DNA of 64,000 nt, taken from assembly GCF_030408395.1 (NCBI RefSeq), contig NZ_CP046980.1:744001-808000 (forward strand). The letters run 5' to 3'. Source of the stretch: Corynebacterium aquatimens (GTDB lineage: Bacteria > Actinomycetota > Actinomycetes > Mycobacteriales > Mycobacteriaceae). Positions within the stretch are counted from its first letter, which is position 1. Every line of letters starts with the position of its first letter. The notes under the pieces were generated by a model. The model was given only the letters and a program-made list of their open reading frames with translations. It was not told the DNA's origin and made no database searches. This document shows positions 1 to 8,951 of the stretch, piece by piece. The position numbers and the translations under genes were made by a program.

Positions 1-2
1 AG

Positions 3-422
3 GGAATCAGCAAGGGCCAGAACACAGTGACTTTGACGATGCACAAAACTCCATTGGAGCCGAGATATGAGGAGCACACTGTCGGGGATGTGTGGAAGAG
101 TTTGTTTGACACCACGAGCTCTATAACCCCAGCGCGCTCGGGGCGTGAACCGTACGAGCTCATCGCTTTCCGTGAAAGCGCCGCTTCCTGGGTCGAGGCA
201 ACGATCGCGAACTGTGGGAAGCCGGCGCCGACGCAGCTGCCTACTGAGCCCGCGATTCTGAAGTCGGCGACCGCGCCGGGGCTGGCGCCGAAGGAAGCGA
301 TTGGAGTGGTGATGGGACTCCTGGTCGCGCTTGGGTTTGGTGCTGCGCTGGTCAATTTCGTTCCGATATTGCCTGCGTTGCAGACTGAGCTCGATCGGTT
401 CTTAGGGATGTTGCCGCGCTAA
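3..422 (+). CDS. C-terminal part of a membrane-anchored protein, 5' end outside the window
   Basis: The reading frame is open from the first bases of the window, so this is probably the 3' end of a longer gene. A GTG at 27 is the first possible internal start, but no ribosome binding site supports it. The visible part has a hydrophilic stretch followed by a hydrophobic segment of about 20 residues (VVMGLLVALGFGAALVNFVP) close to the C-terminus, which suggests a tail anchor in the membrane with the rest outside. The stop codon overlaps the ATG of the next gene (TAATG), so the two are translationally coupled. I do not recognise the family. Confidence 0.55.
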   Translation, partial: GISKGQNTVTLTMHKTPLEPRYEEHTVGDVWKSLFDTTSSITPARSGREPYELIAFRESAASWVEATIANCGKPAPTQLPTEPAILKSATAPGLAPKEAIGVVMGLLVALGFGAALVNFVPILPALQTELDRFLGMLPR

Positions 423-1297
423 TGGGTACTACTGATCAATTGCAGGCTGCGCTAGACACGGCACTGGCGCGTGGGGCCTGGACGGATGAGGGTTTGGTTG
501 TTGCTGGGGGGATCGTCGATACGCGAAGTGCGAATGGCTTTGAGTGGTCGACGGGTGACGTGAACGCGGTGTTTGAGCTGGCAAGCGTGACCAAGCTGCT
601 GGCTGCGTACGCGTGCTTGATGGCGGTGGAAGAAGGCGTTTTTGAATTGGAGACGCCGTGTGGGCAGGAGGGCTCGACGGTACGGCACCTGCTGGCGCAC
701 ACCTCGGGGGCTGGGTTTTTGACGCGGCAGCGGCAGAAGGCGCCGGGGGAGAGACGCATTTATTCGTCGGCGGGCTTTGAGATTTTAGGCGAGGCGCTCG
801 AGCGTGAAACGGGGATGTCGTTTGGTGAATATGCCCGCGAAGGTGTGTTCAGGCCGCTGGGTATGGAGTCAACGGAGATCTACGGTTCGCCGGGGCACGA
901 GGGACGATCCACCGTCGCGGACTTGGGCGTGTTTGCCCGGGAGATTCTGTCCCCGAAACTGCTGGACCCTTCTACTGTGCGGGAGGCGATGACACCGCAA
1001 TTCCCGGATGTCCGCGGGGTGGTGCCTGGGTACGGAATGCAGAAACCGTGTCCGTGGGGCCTTGGGTTTGAGATCAAAGGTGAGAAATCACCGCACTGGA
1101 TGGGCCAGGTCGCGCCACCGGAAACCGTGGGGCACTTTGGGATGTCAGGGACGTGGTTCTGGGCCGTGCCGGAGTGGGCTGATTCGCCGGCGGCGGGGTG
1201 GGCCATGGTCGTTCTGACAAACCGAATGTTTGGTGAGTGGGCCACCGAATTGTGGCCGGAAACCAACACGGAGGTTTTCCGCGCTCTTGGTGCCTAG
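422..1297 (+). CDS. Serine hydrolase of the beta-lactamase class C / penicillin-binding fold
   Basis: A 291-residue protein with the SxxK catalytic tetrad SVTK at residues 55-58 and YSS at 114-116 in the place of the YxN motif. The fold family includes class C beta-lactamases, D,D-peptidases and esterases; the substrate cannot be read from the sequence. No signal peptide is visible, which argues for a cytoplasmic esterase or peptidase rather than a secreted beta-lactamase. It is coupled to the upstream gene by a one-base TAATG overlap and lies just before the TRIC-like membrane gene. The C-terminus (residues 210-290) has the HFGMSGTWFW region typical of the third motif area. Confidence 0.8.
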   Translation: MGTTDQLQAALDTALARGAWTDEGLVVAGGIVDTRSANGFEWSTGDVNAVFELASVTKLLAAYACLMAVEEGVFELETPCGQEGSTVRHLLAHTSGAGFLTRQRQKAPGERRIYSSAGFEILGEALERETGMSFGEYAREGVFRPLGMESTEIYGSPGHEGRSTVADLGVFAREILSPKLLDPSTVREAMTPQFPDVRGVVPGYGMQKPCPWGLGFEIKGEKSPHWMGQVAPPETVGHFGMSGTWFWAVPEWADSPAAGWAMVVLTNRMFGEWATELWPETNTEVFRALGA

Positions 1298-1308
1298 CGT
1301 GGGGTGTT

Positions 1309-2277
1309 GTGCTCACCGGCTACGATATCGGCGTGTATTTCGAAGGTGTAGATGATTCGGTGGGCCGCATCATCGCGGCGCTGGACCTAATTGGGGTGTT
1401 CCTGAACGCCGTGATCGGTGGAACCGTCGCGCGGCGCATGAAGTTTGATGCGGTGGGGTTCATCGTGCTGGCGATCGTGTCCGCTATGGCCGGCGGCGTG
1501 ATCAGGGATGCGATTATTGGCGCAACGCCCGTCAACGCGTTGCGTGACCCGTGGTACATCACCATCGCGCTGGTGGGCGCGCTCGTTGCTTTTCTTGCCA
1601 ATTTCCGTGGTTACGGCTGGGAGCTGGTCCGCTTCCACGGGGACATGATCATCCTGGGCGTGTGGTCCACGACGGGTGCGGCCGCGGCGCTCGCCGCCGG
1701 GGTGAGCTACATCGGATGCGTGTTCATGGGGGTGCTCACGGCCACCGGCGGGATGGTGATCCGGGAAGTGCTTATCGGGCGCATCCCGAGGATTCTCAAC
1801 GACCAGCAGATGTATGTAGTCCCAGCCATAGCGGGGGCGCTAACAGCGATTGCGATCAATGAGATCGGATACCCCACGGTCGCACTATTGGGCGCACCTT
1901 TGGTCGCGTTCACACTGGGCACGGTGGCCTATTGGGCGAAGTGGTACGTGCCAGCCAGTGGAGACTCCGCACCCGTGAACACGTGGTTGCGCGCGCCGTT
2001 CGGCTGGTTGGGGCGCACGTTTGAGCCGAGGAAGTTCCGCCAGTGGCGCCTGGCTAAGGAAGCGGCGATGCAGGCGGATCCGCGCGCAGACGCCGGTATG
2101 TTCCCCTCCAAGGGGGAGGTGCGCGACCAACTTCAAGGTCCCGCTGGAGCGGATGAACTAAGCGCGCAGCAGTGGTCCCAGGAGGAGTTCATCGCGGCGC
2201 TCTACCGCGTTTACGTGGATGAATCGGGCCGTGGTACCGCGGGTGGATGGGCGCGCCGCCCCGCGGCGGAAAGCTAA
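1309..2277 (+). CDS. TRIC/UPF0126 family membrane protein (cation channel or small amino acid transporter)
   Basis: Two repeated three-helix units with the Gly-rich turns GGVIRD and GGMVIRE identify the UPF0126 (YadS/YicG, TRIC) family, seven membrane helices in all. Members are described as trimeric monovalent cation channels, and E. coli YicG as a glycine transporter. About 80 hydrophilic residues follow the last helix, a longer cytoplasmic tail than the usual ~205-residue family length. I chose the GTG at 1309 because the open frame upstream (to 1237) overlaps the hydrolase gene; a GTG at 1333 is equally possible. Confidence 0.82.
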   Translation: MLTGYDIGVYFEGVDDSVGRIIAALDLIGVFLNAVIGGTVARRMKFDAVGFIVLAIVSAMAGGVIRDAIIGATPVNALRDPWYITIALVGALVAFLANFRGYGWELVRFHGDMIILGVWSTTGAAAALAAGVSYIGCVFMGVLTATGGMVIREVLIGRIPRILNDQQMYVVPAIAGALTAIAINEIGYPTVALLGAPLVAFTLGTVAYWAKWYVPASGDSAPVNTWLRAPFGWLGRTFEPRKFRQWRLAKEAAMQADPRADAGMFPSKGEVRDQLQGPAGADELSAQQWSQEEFIAALYRVYVDESGRGTAGGWARRPAAES

Positions 2278-2279
2278 AG

Positions 2280-2297
2280 CCTCAACCTTTACTTGAG
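2280..2297. promoter_or_regulatory. MerR/SoxR-like operator palindrome
   Basis: CCTCAA and CTTGAG half-sites separated by six bases. The E. coli SoxR box has the form CCTCAA-N6-TTGAGG, so this resembles a binding site for a MerR-family activator. No MerR gene is in the window. It lies right after the TRIC-like gene. Confidence 0.4.
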
Positions 2298-2313
2298 TAA
2301 ATGGGGGAATAAA

Positions 2314-2326
2314 CCTCAACTTGAGG
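2314..2326. promoter_or_regulatory. Second, compact palindrome CCTCAA-C-TTGAGG
   Basis: A perfect 6-bp inverted repeat around a single C, with the same half-sites as the box 34 bp upstream. The pair of sites sits in a 249-bp stretch (2278-2526) with no credible gene, upstream of the small hypothetical gene at 2527. Confidence 0.4.
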
Positions 2327-2526
2327 GTTGCCAGAGTGGCAGGGGAGTCAGGACAATCGTGGCTACTGCTCGTGGTGCAAATGATCACTTACGGGCACAA
2401 TGAGGCCGTTGGGGAAGACGAACCTCGTCTTAGCGCGTGACGCGTGCCAAGTGCATGCTAGCCGTGCGTCTGTGAAGAGCTCGCAGCGCCGGAACGCGTT
2501 TTCTCGGTTTACGCGAAGGACCCCTC

Positions 2527-2967
2527 ATGACCACGATGATCTGTACACAGCCGTACAATGGCCCCGCCACGGACTCACTCACAGGCCCCTTCACGGGCGG
2601 GCCCAGCCGCGGTGCGCTCGCCTTCGGCGCGGGGTCTCACAGAGTCACTGACGCGCGCGCATCCAGCCCGCATGCTGTTCGCGGCGTCTTAACGATCGCA
2701 CGCATGCCCACGGCCGCGCGGGCTGAGGTGGAATCCTTGATGGCCCAGATGCTGCCACCCGCAGACGTCGCCGAGTTGAGCACGCTTGACGACGATCTGT
2801 TGAGCGACACGGCCTGGTTCACCCGCTGGCGGCGGGATAGCTTCCATCCCGGCAGAGTGGAATGCCGCGAGGTGATCACCGCCCCGCCAGAAGACCTCGC
2901 TCGTTTTGAGCGGGCGGTAATGTTGCTTGCCCGCGATCGGGGTTTCACCGCGGATGTGTGCTGGTAG
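2527..2967 (+). CDS. Hypothetical protein
   Basis: A 146-residue protein not recognised as any family. ATG at 2527 is preceded by GAAGGA six bases upstream, a good ribosome binding site. The first 45 residues are low in predicted structure (T, P, G, A rich) and the C-terminal 90 residues are helical and acidic/basic mixed, with many Arg and Glu. It runs convergently toward the acyl carrier protein gene with only 11 bp between stop codons. The two CTCAA palindromes upstream could control it. Confidence 0.55.
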   Translation: MTTMICTQPYNGPATDSLTGPFTGGPSRGALAFGAGSHRVTDARASSPHAVRGVLTIARMPTAARAEVESLMAQMLPPADVAELSTLDDDLLSDTAWFTRWRRDSFHPGRVECREVITAPPEDLARFERAVMLLARDRGFTADVCW

Positions 2968-2978
2968 TGATGCGCTGA

Positions 2979-3359
2979 CTACGTGGACGCAGCCGCCTCG
3001 TGCTCGTCCACATACGCTGCCATATCCCCGATCGTGGTCCAGGAGCGGAACAGTTCCTCATCCACGCGGAACCCGAAGAGCTCTTCGGCGCGCACCGCGA
3101 GCTCGATTCGGGTCAGTGAATCCACGCCCAGCGAGTCCAGTGTGGATGCGGACGTGACCTTTTCGGCATCGTCAACGGCACCGAGGGTAAGGAGTAACCC
3201 AGCGATACGCGCGACCGCGTCACCCTCCGGCGCGGCCACGGGGGAATCCGACGCCGAGGCCACGCCGGTGCTCGCTTCAGACCCTGATGCGTCGGAGCCG
3301 AAGTCAAGGTTCAATCCCGACAGATCAAGACCCTGGTTCAGGCCATTCGGTGGGTTCAT
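2979..3359 (-). CDS. acpM: Acyl carrier protein (AcpM-like)
   Basis: The motif DSLGVDSLTRIEL holds the serine that takes the 4'-phosphopantetheine arm, in a typical ~80-residue ACP domain at the C-terminal end. The first ~45 residues are an unstructured N-terminal extension. The family carries acyl chains on the phosphopantetheine thiol; corynebacteria use type I fatty acid synthase, so the partner of this free ACP is uncertain. I place the start at the ATG at 3359 because a TAGGAT -10 box (3367-3372) lies 7 bases upstream, giving a leaderless mRNA; an ATG three codons earlier (3368) would overlap that box. In mycobacteria the orthologue lies close to aceE, as here. Confidence 0.9.
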   Translation of the reverse strand: MNPPNGLNQGLDLSGLNLDFGSDASGSEASTGVASASDSPVAAPEGDAVARIAGLLLTLGAVDDAEKVTSASTLDSLGVDSLTRIELAVRAEELFGFRVDEELFRSWTTIGDMAAYVDEHEAAAST

Positions 3360-3398
3360 GGCACCCATCCTAGAAGCTCGCGGTTGCGCGCCAGGCGG

Positions 3399-4919
3399 CT
3401 AGGTAAAGATCATGTCCTTGCGGATGTCCGAATGCGGGTTTCCCCACAGACGATATTCATAGATGTAGTCCTGTTTGAACACCCAGGGGTCCCGGTCGGC
3501 TTGCACCGGAAGACGATCGCGGGCGCGGACAAGGTAACCGCTCTCCATGTCAAGCAGCGGCTTGTCTGCCTTCAAATCGGTGGGGAACCGGGGTTCGTAC
3601 TGGGAGTAGGAGTACTTCTCCATTTCCTTCCACAGGCGCACCATGTACCGCGAGACCAGATCCGCACGCAGAGTCCAGGACTGGTTCAGATACCCCACGG
3701 TGATGCTCAAATTGGGTACGCCATCGAACATCATTCCGCGGTAGGCGACGGCGTCCGCGGGATCCACCAGGTCATCATCAACGAAAATTTCTGCGCCGCC
3801 AAAAACCTGAATGTCCAGGCCCGTCGCGGTGATGATTACGTCGGCGGGGATAAACCTGCCGTCGATAAGCGCGATGCCCTCTTCCTTGACCGAGTCGATT
3901 TTCCCGGTGACTACCTTCGCGCCACCGTTCATTGCGGTGAAAAAGTCGCCGTCGGGGGATTTACAAACGCGCTGGTCCCAGGGGCCGTACGGTGGGTTGA
4001 AATGTTCCTTGATGGTGCTGGCCGGGATGTAGTAGCGCTGCAAACCCCAGAAATAAAGCTTGGCCAAAGGCGGAACAAGCTGGCACATCCGGTACTGAGC
4101 CATATCGCGGGTGATGTGCATGGCGCGTGCGGCTGAGCGGGCCTGGGCTGGCGGAAGTACCGCGTGCGTGAGCGCCGAGAAATTATCGCGGTTGAGCAGC
4201 GGGGCGACATACGTTGGGGTGCGCTGCAACATCGTGACGTCGGCGCCCATTTCGTGCAGCGCTGGAAGAAGCGTAATCGCCGTGGCGCCGGATCCGATGA
4301 TGACAAAACGCTTGCCTTGAACGCCGTCCCCGTGCAGGTTTTCCGGCCAGTGCTGGGGGTGGATTACCTCCCCGGCAAAGTTGTCCAGCCCAGGAATCGA
4401 AGCCGTGAAGCCTTTGTGGTGTTTGTAATAGCCAGACGCGAAGTGGAGGCGCTTGGTCCACACAACATGTTCGGTGATCTCCGGGTCATCGCCGGCGTCA
4501 ACGTGACCCTCGCTGAGAGGCTTTCCGTCCCCGCGGGTGAGCATCGTGACCTGCCAGAGGCCGCGGTCGCTATGGAAACGAGCCGACCTCACCCACGTCG
4601 ATAAGCTCAAACGCTCAAAGACTCCCTCATCTTCGGCGACCTCCGCGACGTACTTTTGAATGTTTCCGCCGCTGCCGAGCGAGCCCTTGTGCGGCCAGCG
4701 TTCGAACGGGAGGGAGAACGTAGCCATGTCTGAATCCGAACGAATGCCGGGGTACGTGAACGTCACCCATGTTCCGCCGACATCCGAGTTTGAATCCACA
4801 ATCCGCCACTCCCAATCAGGAAACGCGCGGTTGACGTGGTGCACAAGGTCGATTCCGCTCAAACCCGCGCCGACGATAAGAAGGTCCAAGGGGTGGTCGG
4901 TCGAAACGTCGAAGCTCAT
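3399..4919 (-). CDS. FAD-dependent Baeyer-Villiger type monooxygenase (EthA-like)
   Basis: A 506-residue flavoprotein. The FAD Rossmann motif GAGLSG is at residues 17-22, the second dinucleotide motif GSGATA at 209-214, and the Baeyer-Villiger fingerprint FxGxxxHxxxWP is met exactly by FAGEVIHPQHWP at 181-192. The block GGTWVTFTYPGIRSDSDM (49-66) and the later ATGLDIQVFGGA strongly resemble Mycobacterium EthA, which oxidises ketones and activates ethionamide. It would use NADPH and O2 to insert oxygen next to a carbonyl or oxidise sulfur. A TAGAAT box (4926-4931) lies 6 bases before the ATG, so the mRNA is probably leaderless and the gene monocistronic. The natural substrate is unknown. Confidence 0.9.
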   Translation of the reverse strand: MSFDVSTDHPLDLLIVGAGLSGIDLVHHVNRAFPDWEWRIVDSNSDVGGTWVTFTYPGIRSDSDMATFSLPFERWPHKGSLGSGGNIQKYVAEVAEDEGVFERLSLSTWVRSARFHSDRGLWQVTMLTRGDGKPLSEGHVDAGDDPEITEHVVWTKRLHFASGYYKHHKGFTASIPGLDNFAGEVIHPQHWPENLHGDGVQGKRFVIIGSGATAITLLPALHEMGADVTMLQRTPTYVAPLLNRDNFSALTHAVLPPAQARSAARAMHITRDMAQYRMCQLVPPLAKLYFWGLQRYYIPASTIKEHFNPPYGPWDQRVCKSPDGDFFTAMNGGAKVVTGKIDSVKEEGIALIDGRFIPADVIITATGLDIQVFGGAEIFVDDDLVDPADAVAYRGMMFDGVPNLSITVGYLNQSWTLRADLVSRYMVRLWKEMEKYSYSQYEPRFPTDLKADKPLLDMESGYLVRARDRLPVQADRDPWVFKQDYIYEYRLWGNPHSDIRKDMIFT

Positions 4920-4968
4920 GGCTTCATTCTAATAGTTTTCTACAACTAAGAATTGGATTCTGGGAACG

Positions 4969-5002
4969 TAAAAAGGAGGGCCGCGTGGCTGCGACCCTCC
5001 TT
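4969..5002 (-). terminator. Rho-independent terminator of aceE
   Basis: On the minus strand the arms AAGGAGGG and CCCTCCTT enclose a GC-rich centre and run into a short T-tract, 19 bases after the aceE stop codon. Confidence 0.8.
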
Positions 5003-5020
5003 AGTGCTCTGGCTGTGGAG

Positions 5021-7837
5021 CTACTCGACGGAGTTCTCCGGGCCTTCATCCGAATCGTTGAGCACCGCACCGAGGGAGGTGGGGTCATCGATCTTGAGAT
5101 CAGCAGCTGCCTCAGCGGCAACGTCAATGCCGATCTTGCCTTCATCAGCAAGCGCGATCAGCGCGGCGACGGCCATGGACTCGCCGTCGATGTTGAAGAA
5201 ACGGCGAGCGGCGCCACGAGTGTCGGAGAAGCCGAAGCCATCCGCACCGAGAACCTTGTACGTGCCCGGGACGTAGGGGCGGATCTGCTCCTGGAGATCA
5301 GTGGTGAAGTCCGAGGTAGCGATGTACGGGCCGGAAGTTTCCTTCAGCTTGGTGGTAACAAACGGCTCCGCAACGTCCTCGCCCGGGTGGCGCAGGCGCT
5401 CAAGGTTGAGGCGAGCGCCCTCGCGGGCGAGCTCGGTCCAGCCGGGGACGGAGTAGATCGCGGCACCGATGCCGTAGTCCTCTTGCAGGATCTGCTGCGC
5501 CTTGAGCGCAGCCTGCATACCAATACCGGAGGCGAGTAGGGAGACATTGAGCTCGTTCTCCTCACCGCGGTCGTAGAGGTAGATACCCTTGTGCAGGTCT
5601 TCCTCGTTGAAGGTCTCCGGACGTGCCGGCTGGTGCGTCGGCTCGTTGTAGACGGTGATGTAGTACATCACGTTCTCGCCACCATCCGGGCCGTACATGC
5701 GGTCAATACCGCGGTTGATCAGGTACGGCAGCTCGTAGGCGAACGACGGGTCGTAGGTGACCACCGACGGGTTCGTCGACGCGAGCACAGGGGAGTGGCC
5801 GTCCATGTGCTGCAGGCCTTCGCCCATGAGCGTGGTGCGACCAGCGGTGGCGCCCACGATGAAACCGCGGCCCATCTGGTCAGCGGCTGCCCAGAAGTTG
5901 TCACCGGTGCGCTGGAAACCGAACATCGAGTAGAAGATGTACATCGGGATCATCGGCTCACCGTGGGTGGCGTAGGACGTTGCCGCGGCGATGAAGCTAC
6001 CGGTCGAGCCATCTTCGTTGATGCCCTCGTGGAGGATCTGGCCATCCACGGCCTCGCGGTACGACAGCTGCAGGTCGTGGTCCACCGGCACGTAGTTCTG
6101 GCCGTGCGGGTTGTAGATCTTCAACGTCGGGAACCAGGAGTCCAGACCAAAGGTGCGTGCCTCATCCGGGATGATCGGAACAACGCGCTTGCCAATTTCC
6201 TTGTCGCGCATTAGCGACTTGAACGTACGCACCAGCGCCATGGTGGTAGCAACCTTGAGGTCGCCGGAGTCCTTGAAGACAGCCCTGTAGGTCTTCTCCA
6301 AGTCCGGAACGCTAAGCGGCGTGTAGTTCTCGCGGCGCTCCGGCAGGTACCCGCCGAGGGCTTCGCGGCGCTCCTTCATGTACTTGATTTCCGGCGCGTC
6401 CTCGCCCGGGTGGTAGTACGGCGGCAGGTACGGGTCCTTCTCCAGTTCCTCATCCGTGATCGGGATTTCCTGGCGGTCACGGAACTGCTTCAGGTCCTCC
6501 AGGGTGAGGTTCTTCATCTGGTGGGTAGCGTTGCGGCCTTCAAACGTGTGGCCCAGACCGTAGCCCTTAATCGTGTGGGCCAGGATGACCGTCGGCTTAC
6601 CGGTGGTTTCCAGCGCCTTCTGGTAGGCGGCGTAGATCTTGCGGTAGTCGTGGCCACCGCGGCGCAGCTTCCAGATCTCTTCATCCGTCATGTCCTCGAC
6701 CAACTTGGCGGTACGCGGATCGCGGCCGAAGAAGTGCTCACGGACGTAAGCGCCGTCGTTAGCCTTGAACGTCTGGTAGTCACCGTCCTTGGTGTTGTTC
6801 ATGATGTCCACCAGGGCGCCCTCGGTGTCCTTCTCCAGCAGCGCATCCCATTCGCGGCCCCAGACGACCTTGATTACTTCCCAGCCAGCGCCGGTGAAGA
6901 ATGCTTCCAGTTCCTGGATGATCTGGCCATTACCGCGCACCGGCCCGTCGAGACGCTGCAGGTTGCAGTTGATCACGAACGTGAGGTTGTCCAGGCCGTA
7001 CAGCGCCGCCATCTGCAGCAGACCACGGGACTCCGGCTCATCCATCTCACCGTCACCCAGGAATGCCCAGACGTGCTGGTTCGACGTTTCCTTGATGCCG
7101 CGGTCCTCCAGGTACTTGTTGAAGCGCGCCTGGTAGATGGCGTTCATGGGGCCCAGGCCCATAGAAACCGTGGGGAATTCCCAGAACTTCGGCATGTCGT
7201 GCGGGTGCGGGTAGGACGGCAGACCACCCTGCGGGCGGGAGTGCTGTTGGCGGAAGCCATCCAGGTCATCCTCGCTCAGGCGACCCTCAAGGAACGCGCG
7301 GGCGTACACCCCCGGGGAAGCGTGACCCTGAACGAAGATCTGGTCGCCACCGTGCAGAGCGTCCTTGCCGTGGAAGAAGTGGTTGAAACCGACCTCGTAG
7401 AGCGCCGCCGCCGACGCGTAGGTAGAAATGTGGCCACCCGTCTTGATGCCGGGGCGCTGCGCACGGTGCACCATGATGGCTGCGTTCCATCGCATCCAAC
7501 GACGGTAGCGCTTCTCCATCGCTTCATCGCCCGGGAACTCTGGCTCCATCTGCGTTGGAATCGTGTTCACAAAATCCGTCGACGTCAGCGATGGAAGCGG
7601 AACGCGGCGTGCCGACGCGCGCTCAAGCAAGCGCAGGATCAGATAGCGTGCGCGGTCCGAGTTGGAGTTATCCAGCAGCCCATCGAGGGACTCCATCCAC
7701 TCGTTGGTCTCCTCCGGGTCCGAGTCGTGCATGTAGTAGGCGACACCGTCGCGGATCACCGGCATGTTGGAATCCGATCCAGCCCCAGGGGTGGTTACAC
7801 CTGGCACGTTGAGATCGGGGTTTACCTCGTCAGACAC
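5021..7837 (-). CDS. aceE: Pyruvate dehydrogenase E1 component, homodimeric type
   Basis: A 938-residue E1 of the 2-oxoacid dehydrogenase family. It decarboxylates pyruvate with thiamine diphosphate and passes the acetyl group to lipoyl-E2. The ThDP/Mg motif begins with [10 protein letters not shown] near residue 261 and ends in [11 protein letters not shown]. Length and the [26 protein letters not shown] block are typical of AceE. The start is the GTG at 7837, preceded by GGAGGA on the minus strand; the open frame extends 23 codons upstream but lacks a start signal. In corynebacteria AceE joins a hybrid PDH/ODH complex with the SucB-type E2, whose gene lies near the other end of this window. 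Confidence 0.97.
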   Translation of the reverse strand: MSDEVNPDLNVPGVTTPGAGSDSNMPVIRDGVAYYMHDSDPEETNEWMESLDGLLDNSNSDRARYLILRLLERASARRVPLPSLTSTDFVNTIPTQMEPEFPGDEAMEKRYRRWMRWNAAIMVHRAQRPGIKTGGHISTYASAAALYEVGFNHFFHGKDALHGGDQIFVQGHASPGVYARAFLEGRLSEDDLDGFRQQHSRPQGGLPSYPHPHDMPKFWEFPTVSMGLGPMNAIYQARFNKYLEDRGIKETSNQHVWAFLGDGEMDEPESRGLLQMAALYGLDNLTFVINCNLQRLDGPVRGNGQIIQELEAFFTGAGWEVIKVVWGREWDALLEKDTEGALVDIMNNTKDGDYQTFKANDGAYVREHFFGRDPRTAKLVEDMTDEEIWKLRRGGHDYRKIYAAYQKALETTGKPTVILAHTIKGYGLGHTFEGRNATHQMKNLTLEDLKQFRDRQEIPITDEELEKDPYLPPYYHPGEDAPEIKYMKERREALGGYLPERRENYTPLSVPDLEKTYRAVFKDSGDLKVATTMALVRTFKSLMRDKEIGKRVVPIIPDEARTFGLDSWFPTLKIYNPHGQNYVPVDHDLQLSYREAVDGQILHEGINEDGSTGSFIAAATSYATHGEPMIPMYIFYSMFGFQRTGDNFWAAADQMGRGFIVGATAGRTTLMGEGLQHMDGHSPVLASTNPSVVTYDPSFAYELPYLINRGIDRMYGPDGGENVMYYITVYNEPTHQPARPETFNEEDLHKGIYLYDRGEENELNVSLLASGIGMQAALKAQQILQEDYGIGAAIYSVPGWTELAREGARLNLERLRHPGEDVAEPFVTTKLKETSGPYIATSDFTTDLQEQIRPYVPGTYKVLGADGFGFSDTRGAARRFFNIDGESMAVAALIALADEGKIGIDVAAEAAADLKIDDPTSLGAVLNDSDEGPENSVE

Positions 7838-7879
7838 TTCGCTTTCCTCCGTTGTGTATCTGTGTTTCGTAGTGGTGTC

Positions 7880-7899
7880 AGGGCCAGAGAGAACTCTGG
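7880..7899 (-). promoter_or_regulatory. Hairpin in the aceE leader
   Basis: GGCCAGAG and CTCTGGCC form a perfect 8-bp stem with a 4-base loop in the aceE 5' untranslated region, between the likely promoter and the GTG. It could affect mRNA stability or bind a regulator as a DNA palindrome. Confidence 0.5.
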
Positions 7900-7914
7900 C
7901 CAACACGTCACGGC

Positions 7915-7920
7915 CCAGCG
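7915..7920 (-). promoter_or_regulatory. Candidate -10 box of aceE (TACGCT)
   Basis: TACGCT on the minus strand is followed by GGG, and the same TACGCTGGG string occurs in the sucB upstream region (about 63342-63350). It would give a leader of about 70 nt for aceE. The shared box may link transcription of the two dehydrogenase complex genes. Confidence 0.4.
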
Positions 7921-8089
7921 TACGTAAAAGTCCACCTAAAAGTTGAGTATTTAAGTGGAGAAACCATAAGAAACTGGCTGTATTCTGTGCGATAAGGCTT
8001 TCTTGGATGCCTCACGTGCATCGGAACTAACAAGAATCCATCCAAGGGTCCATCTAAATCCACGCAGAAACCAAACAGAAAGGGACATA

Positions 8090-8500
8090 GTGAGCGCCGC
8101 TGGTGCCGAAAACTACGCAAAGAAGCTAGGGATTAACGCCGACGAAATAGTCGCAGAAATCGGCTGGGACGATGATTGTGATTCGGCTATCTCTGAAGCA
8201 ATTGAGGACACCATCGGCGACGCCCTGATTGATGAAGACACCGATGAGCTGTGCGATGCAGTCCTGTTGTGGTTCCGCACTGAAGACGGCGACTTGGTTG
8301 ATGCGCTGGTCGATGCAACCCGCAACTTGTCCGATGACGGCAAGATCTGGTTGCTCACTCCCGGCGCCAGCAAACCCGGCGCGGTTCACCCCGGCGATAT
8401 CTCAGAGTCTGCGCAACTCGCTGGCCTCATCCAGACCAAGGCTGAGCGCCTCGGCGATTGGCAAGGTTCGTGCCTGACCAGCTCCGGCGCCAAAAAGTAG
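8090..8500 (+). CDS. DUF3052 family protein
   Basis: A 136-residue acidic protein beginning MSAAGAENYAKKLGIN and containing WDDDCD and EDTDELCDAVLLWF, characteristic of the actinobacterial DUF3052 family; the mycobacterial relative Rv2239c also sits beside aceE. The function is unknown. I use the GTG at 8090 with AGAAAGGGA a few bases upstream; the open frame starts at 8003 but that part is not conserved in style. It is divergent from aceE with about 250 bp between the starts. A hairpin with T-tract follows the stop codon. Confidence 0.85.
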   Translation: MSAAGAENYAKKLGINADEIVAEIGWDDDCDSAISEAIEDTIGDALIDEDTDELCDAVLLWFRTEDGDLVDALVDATRNLSDDGKIWLLTPGASKPGAVHPGDISESAQLAGLIQTKAERLGDWQGSCLTSSGAKK

Positions 8501-8525
8501 ATACCGGAACAACGGAATGACTAAT

Positions 8526-8562
8526 AAGGCTGCAGTCTCCCGAAGTGGGGGACCGCAGCCTT
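8526..8562. terminator. Bidirectional terminator between the DUF3052 gene and tRNA-Val
   Basis: AAGGCTGC at 8526-8533 pairs with GCAGCCTT at 8555-8562, with further pairing inside (CTCCC/GGGGG). T-rich DNA follows on the plus strand (TTCTTATTTG). It can serve the convergent tRNA gene as well. Confidence 0.8.
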
Positions 8563-8570
8563 CTTATTTG

Positions 8571-8643
8571 TGCGCCATGACGGGCTCGAACCGCCGACCT
8601 ACTGGGTGTAAACCAGTTGCTCTTCCAGCTGAGCTAACGGCGC
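8571..8643 (-). tRNA. tRNA-Val (anticodon UAC)
   Basis: On the minus strand a 73-nt cloverleaf: acceptor GCGCCGT pairs with ATGGCGC, D-arm TAGCTCAGC, anticodon stem ACTGG/CCAGT with loop TTTACAC (anticodon TAC), and T-arm GGCGGTTCGAGCCCGTC. CCA is not encoded. Confidence 0.95.
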
Positions 8644-8741
8644 GCGTGGGTGAAAGATTAACACGTTGCCCCACTGTCTCACAAAAGGGCAGGCCGTTTA
8701 CGTATTTGCAAAGCCGTAACGGTTCGAAGGAATCTGGCTGG

Positions 8742-8747
8742 TATAAC
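8742..8747 (+). promoter_or_regulatory. Candidate -10 box for the TPP-regulated transcript (TATAAC)
   Basis: TATAAC lies about 11 bases before the first conserved stem of the riboswitch, a suitable place for a transcript starting near 8755. No clear -35 hexamer is seen. Confidence 0.5.
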
Positions 8748-8756
8748 TTAAGGCAC

Positions 8757-8866
8757 GTGACACGGGGTGCCCTGTCGCTCACTTCAGTAAATACGGCGTG
8801 AGTGGTTGGGGCTGAGATAAGACCCGTCGAACCTGATCCAGTTTGTACTGGCGGAGGGAATGTCGC
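8757..8866 (+). ncRNA. TPP riboswitch (THI element)
   Basis: The thi-box signatures are present in order: ACGGGGTGCCC, GGCTGAGATAAGACCC, GAACCTGATCCAG and the closing CTGGCGGAGGGAATGT. Thiamine diphosphate binding to this fold normally lowers expression of thiamine synthesis or uptake genes. It sits 86 bases upstream of the ThiY-like lipoprotein gene. A variable stem (GTCGCTCAC...GTGAGTGG) lies between the first two signatures. Confidence 0.95.
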
Positions 8867-8951
8867 GGTGCGTATCCGTCATGGCCTGGTCAAGGCCGAT
8901 TTTTCCGGATGTGTCCCGGCATCTTCCGTCTTGAACAGAAAGACGAAGGAT

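Noticed and set aside
2359-2403. 14-codon GTG-started mini-ORF downstream of the SoxR-like boxes
   Set aside because: Too short, without conservation to judge it by; could be a leader peptide but nothing supports it.
6410-7927. 505-residue open frame antisense to aceE
   Set aside because: It is a shadow of the aceE codon pattern. It has no ribosome binding site or family features, and aceE is certain.
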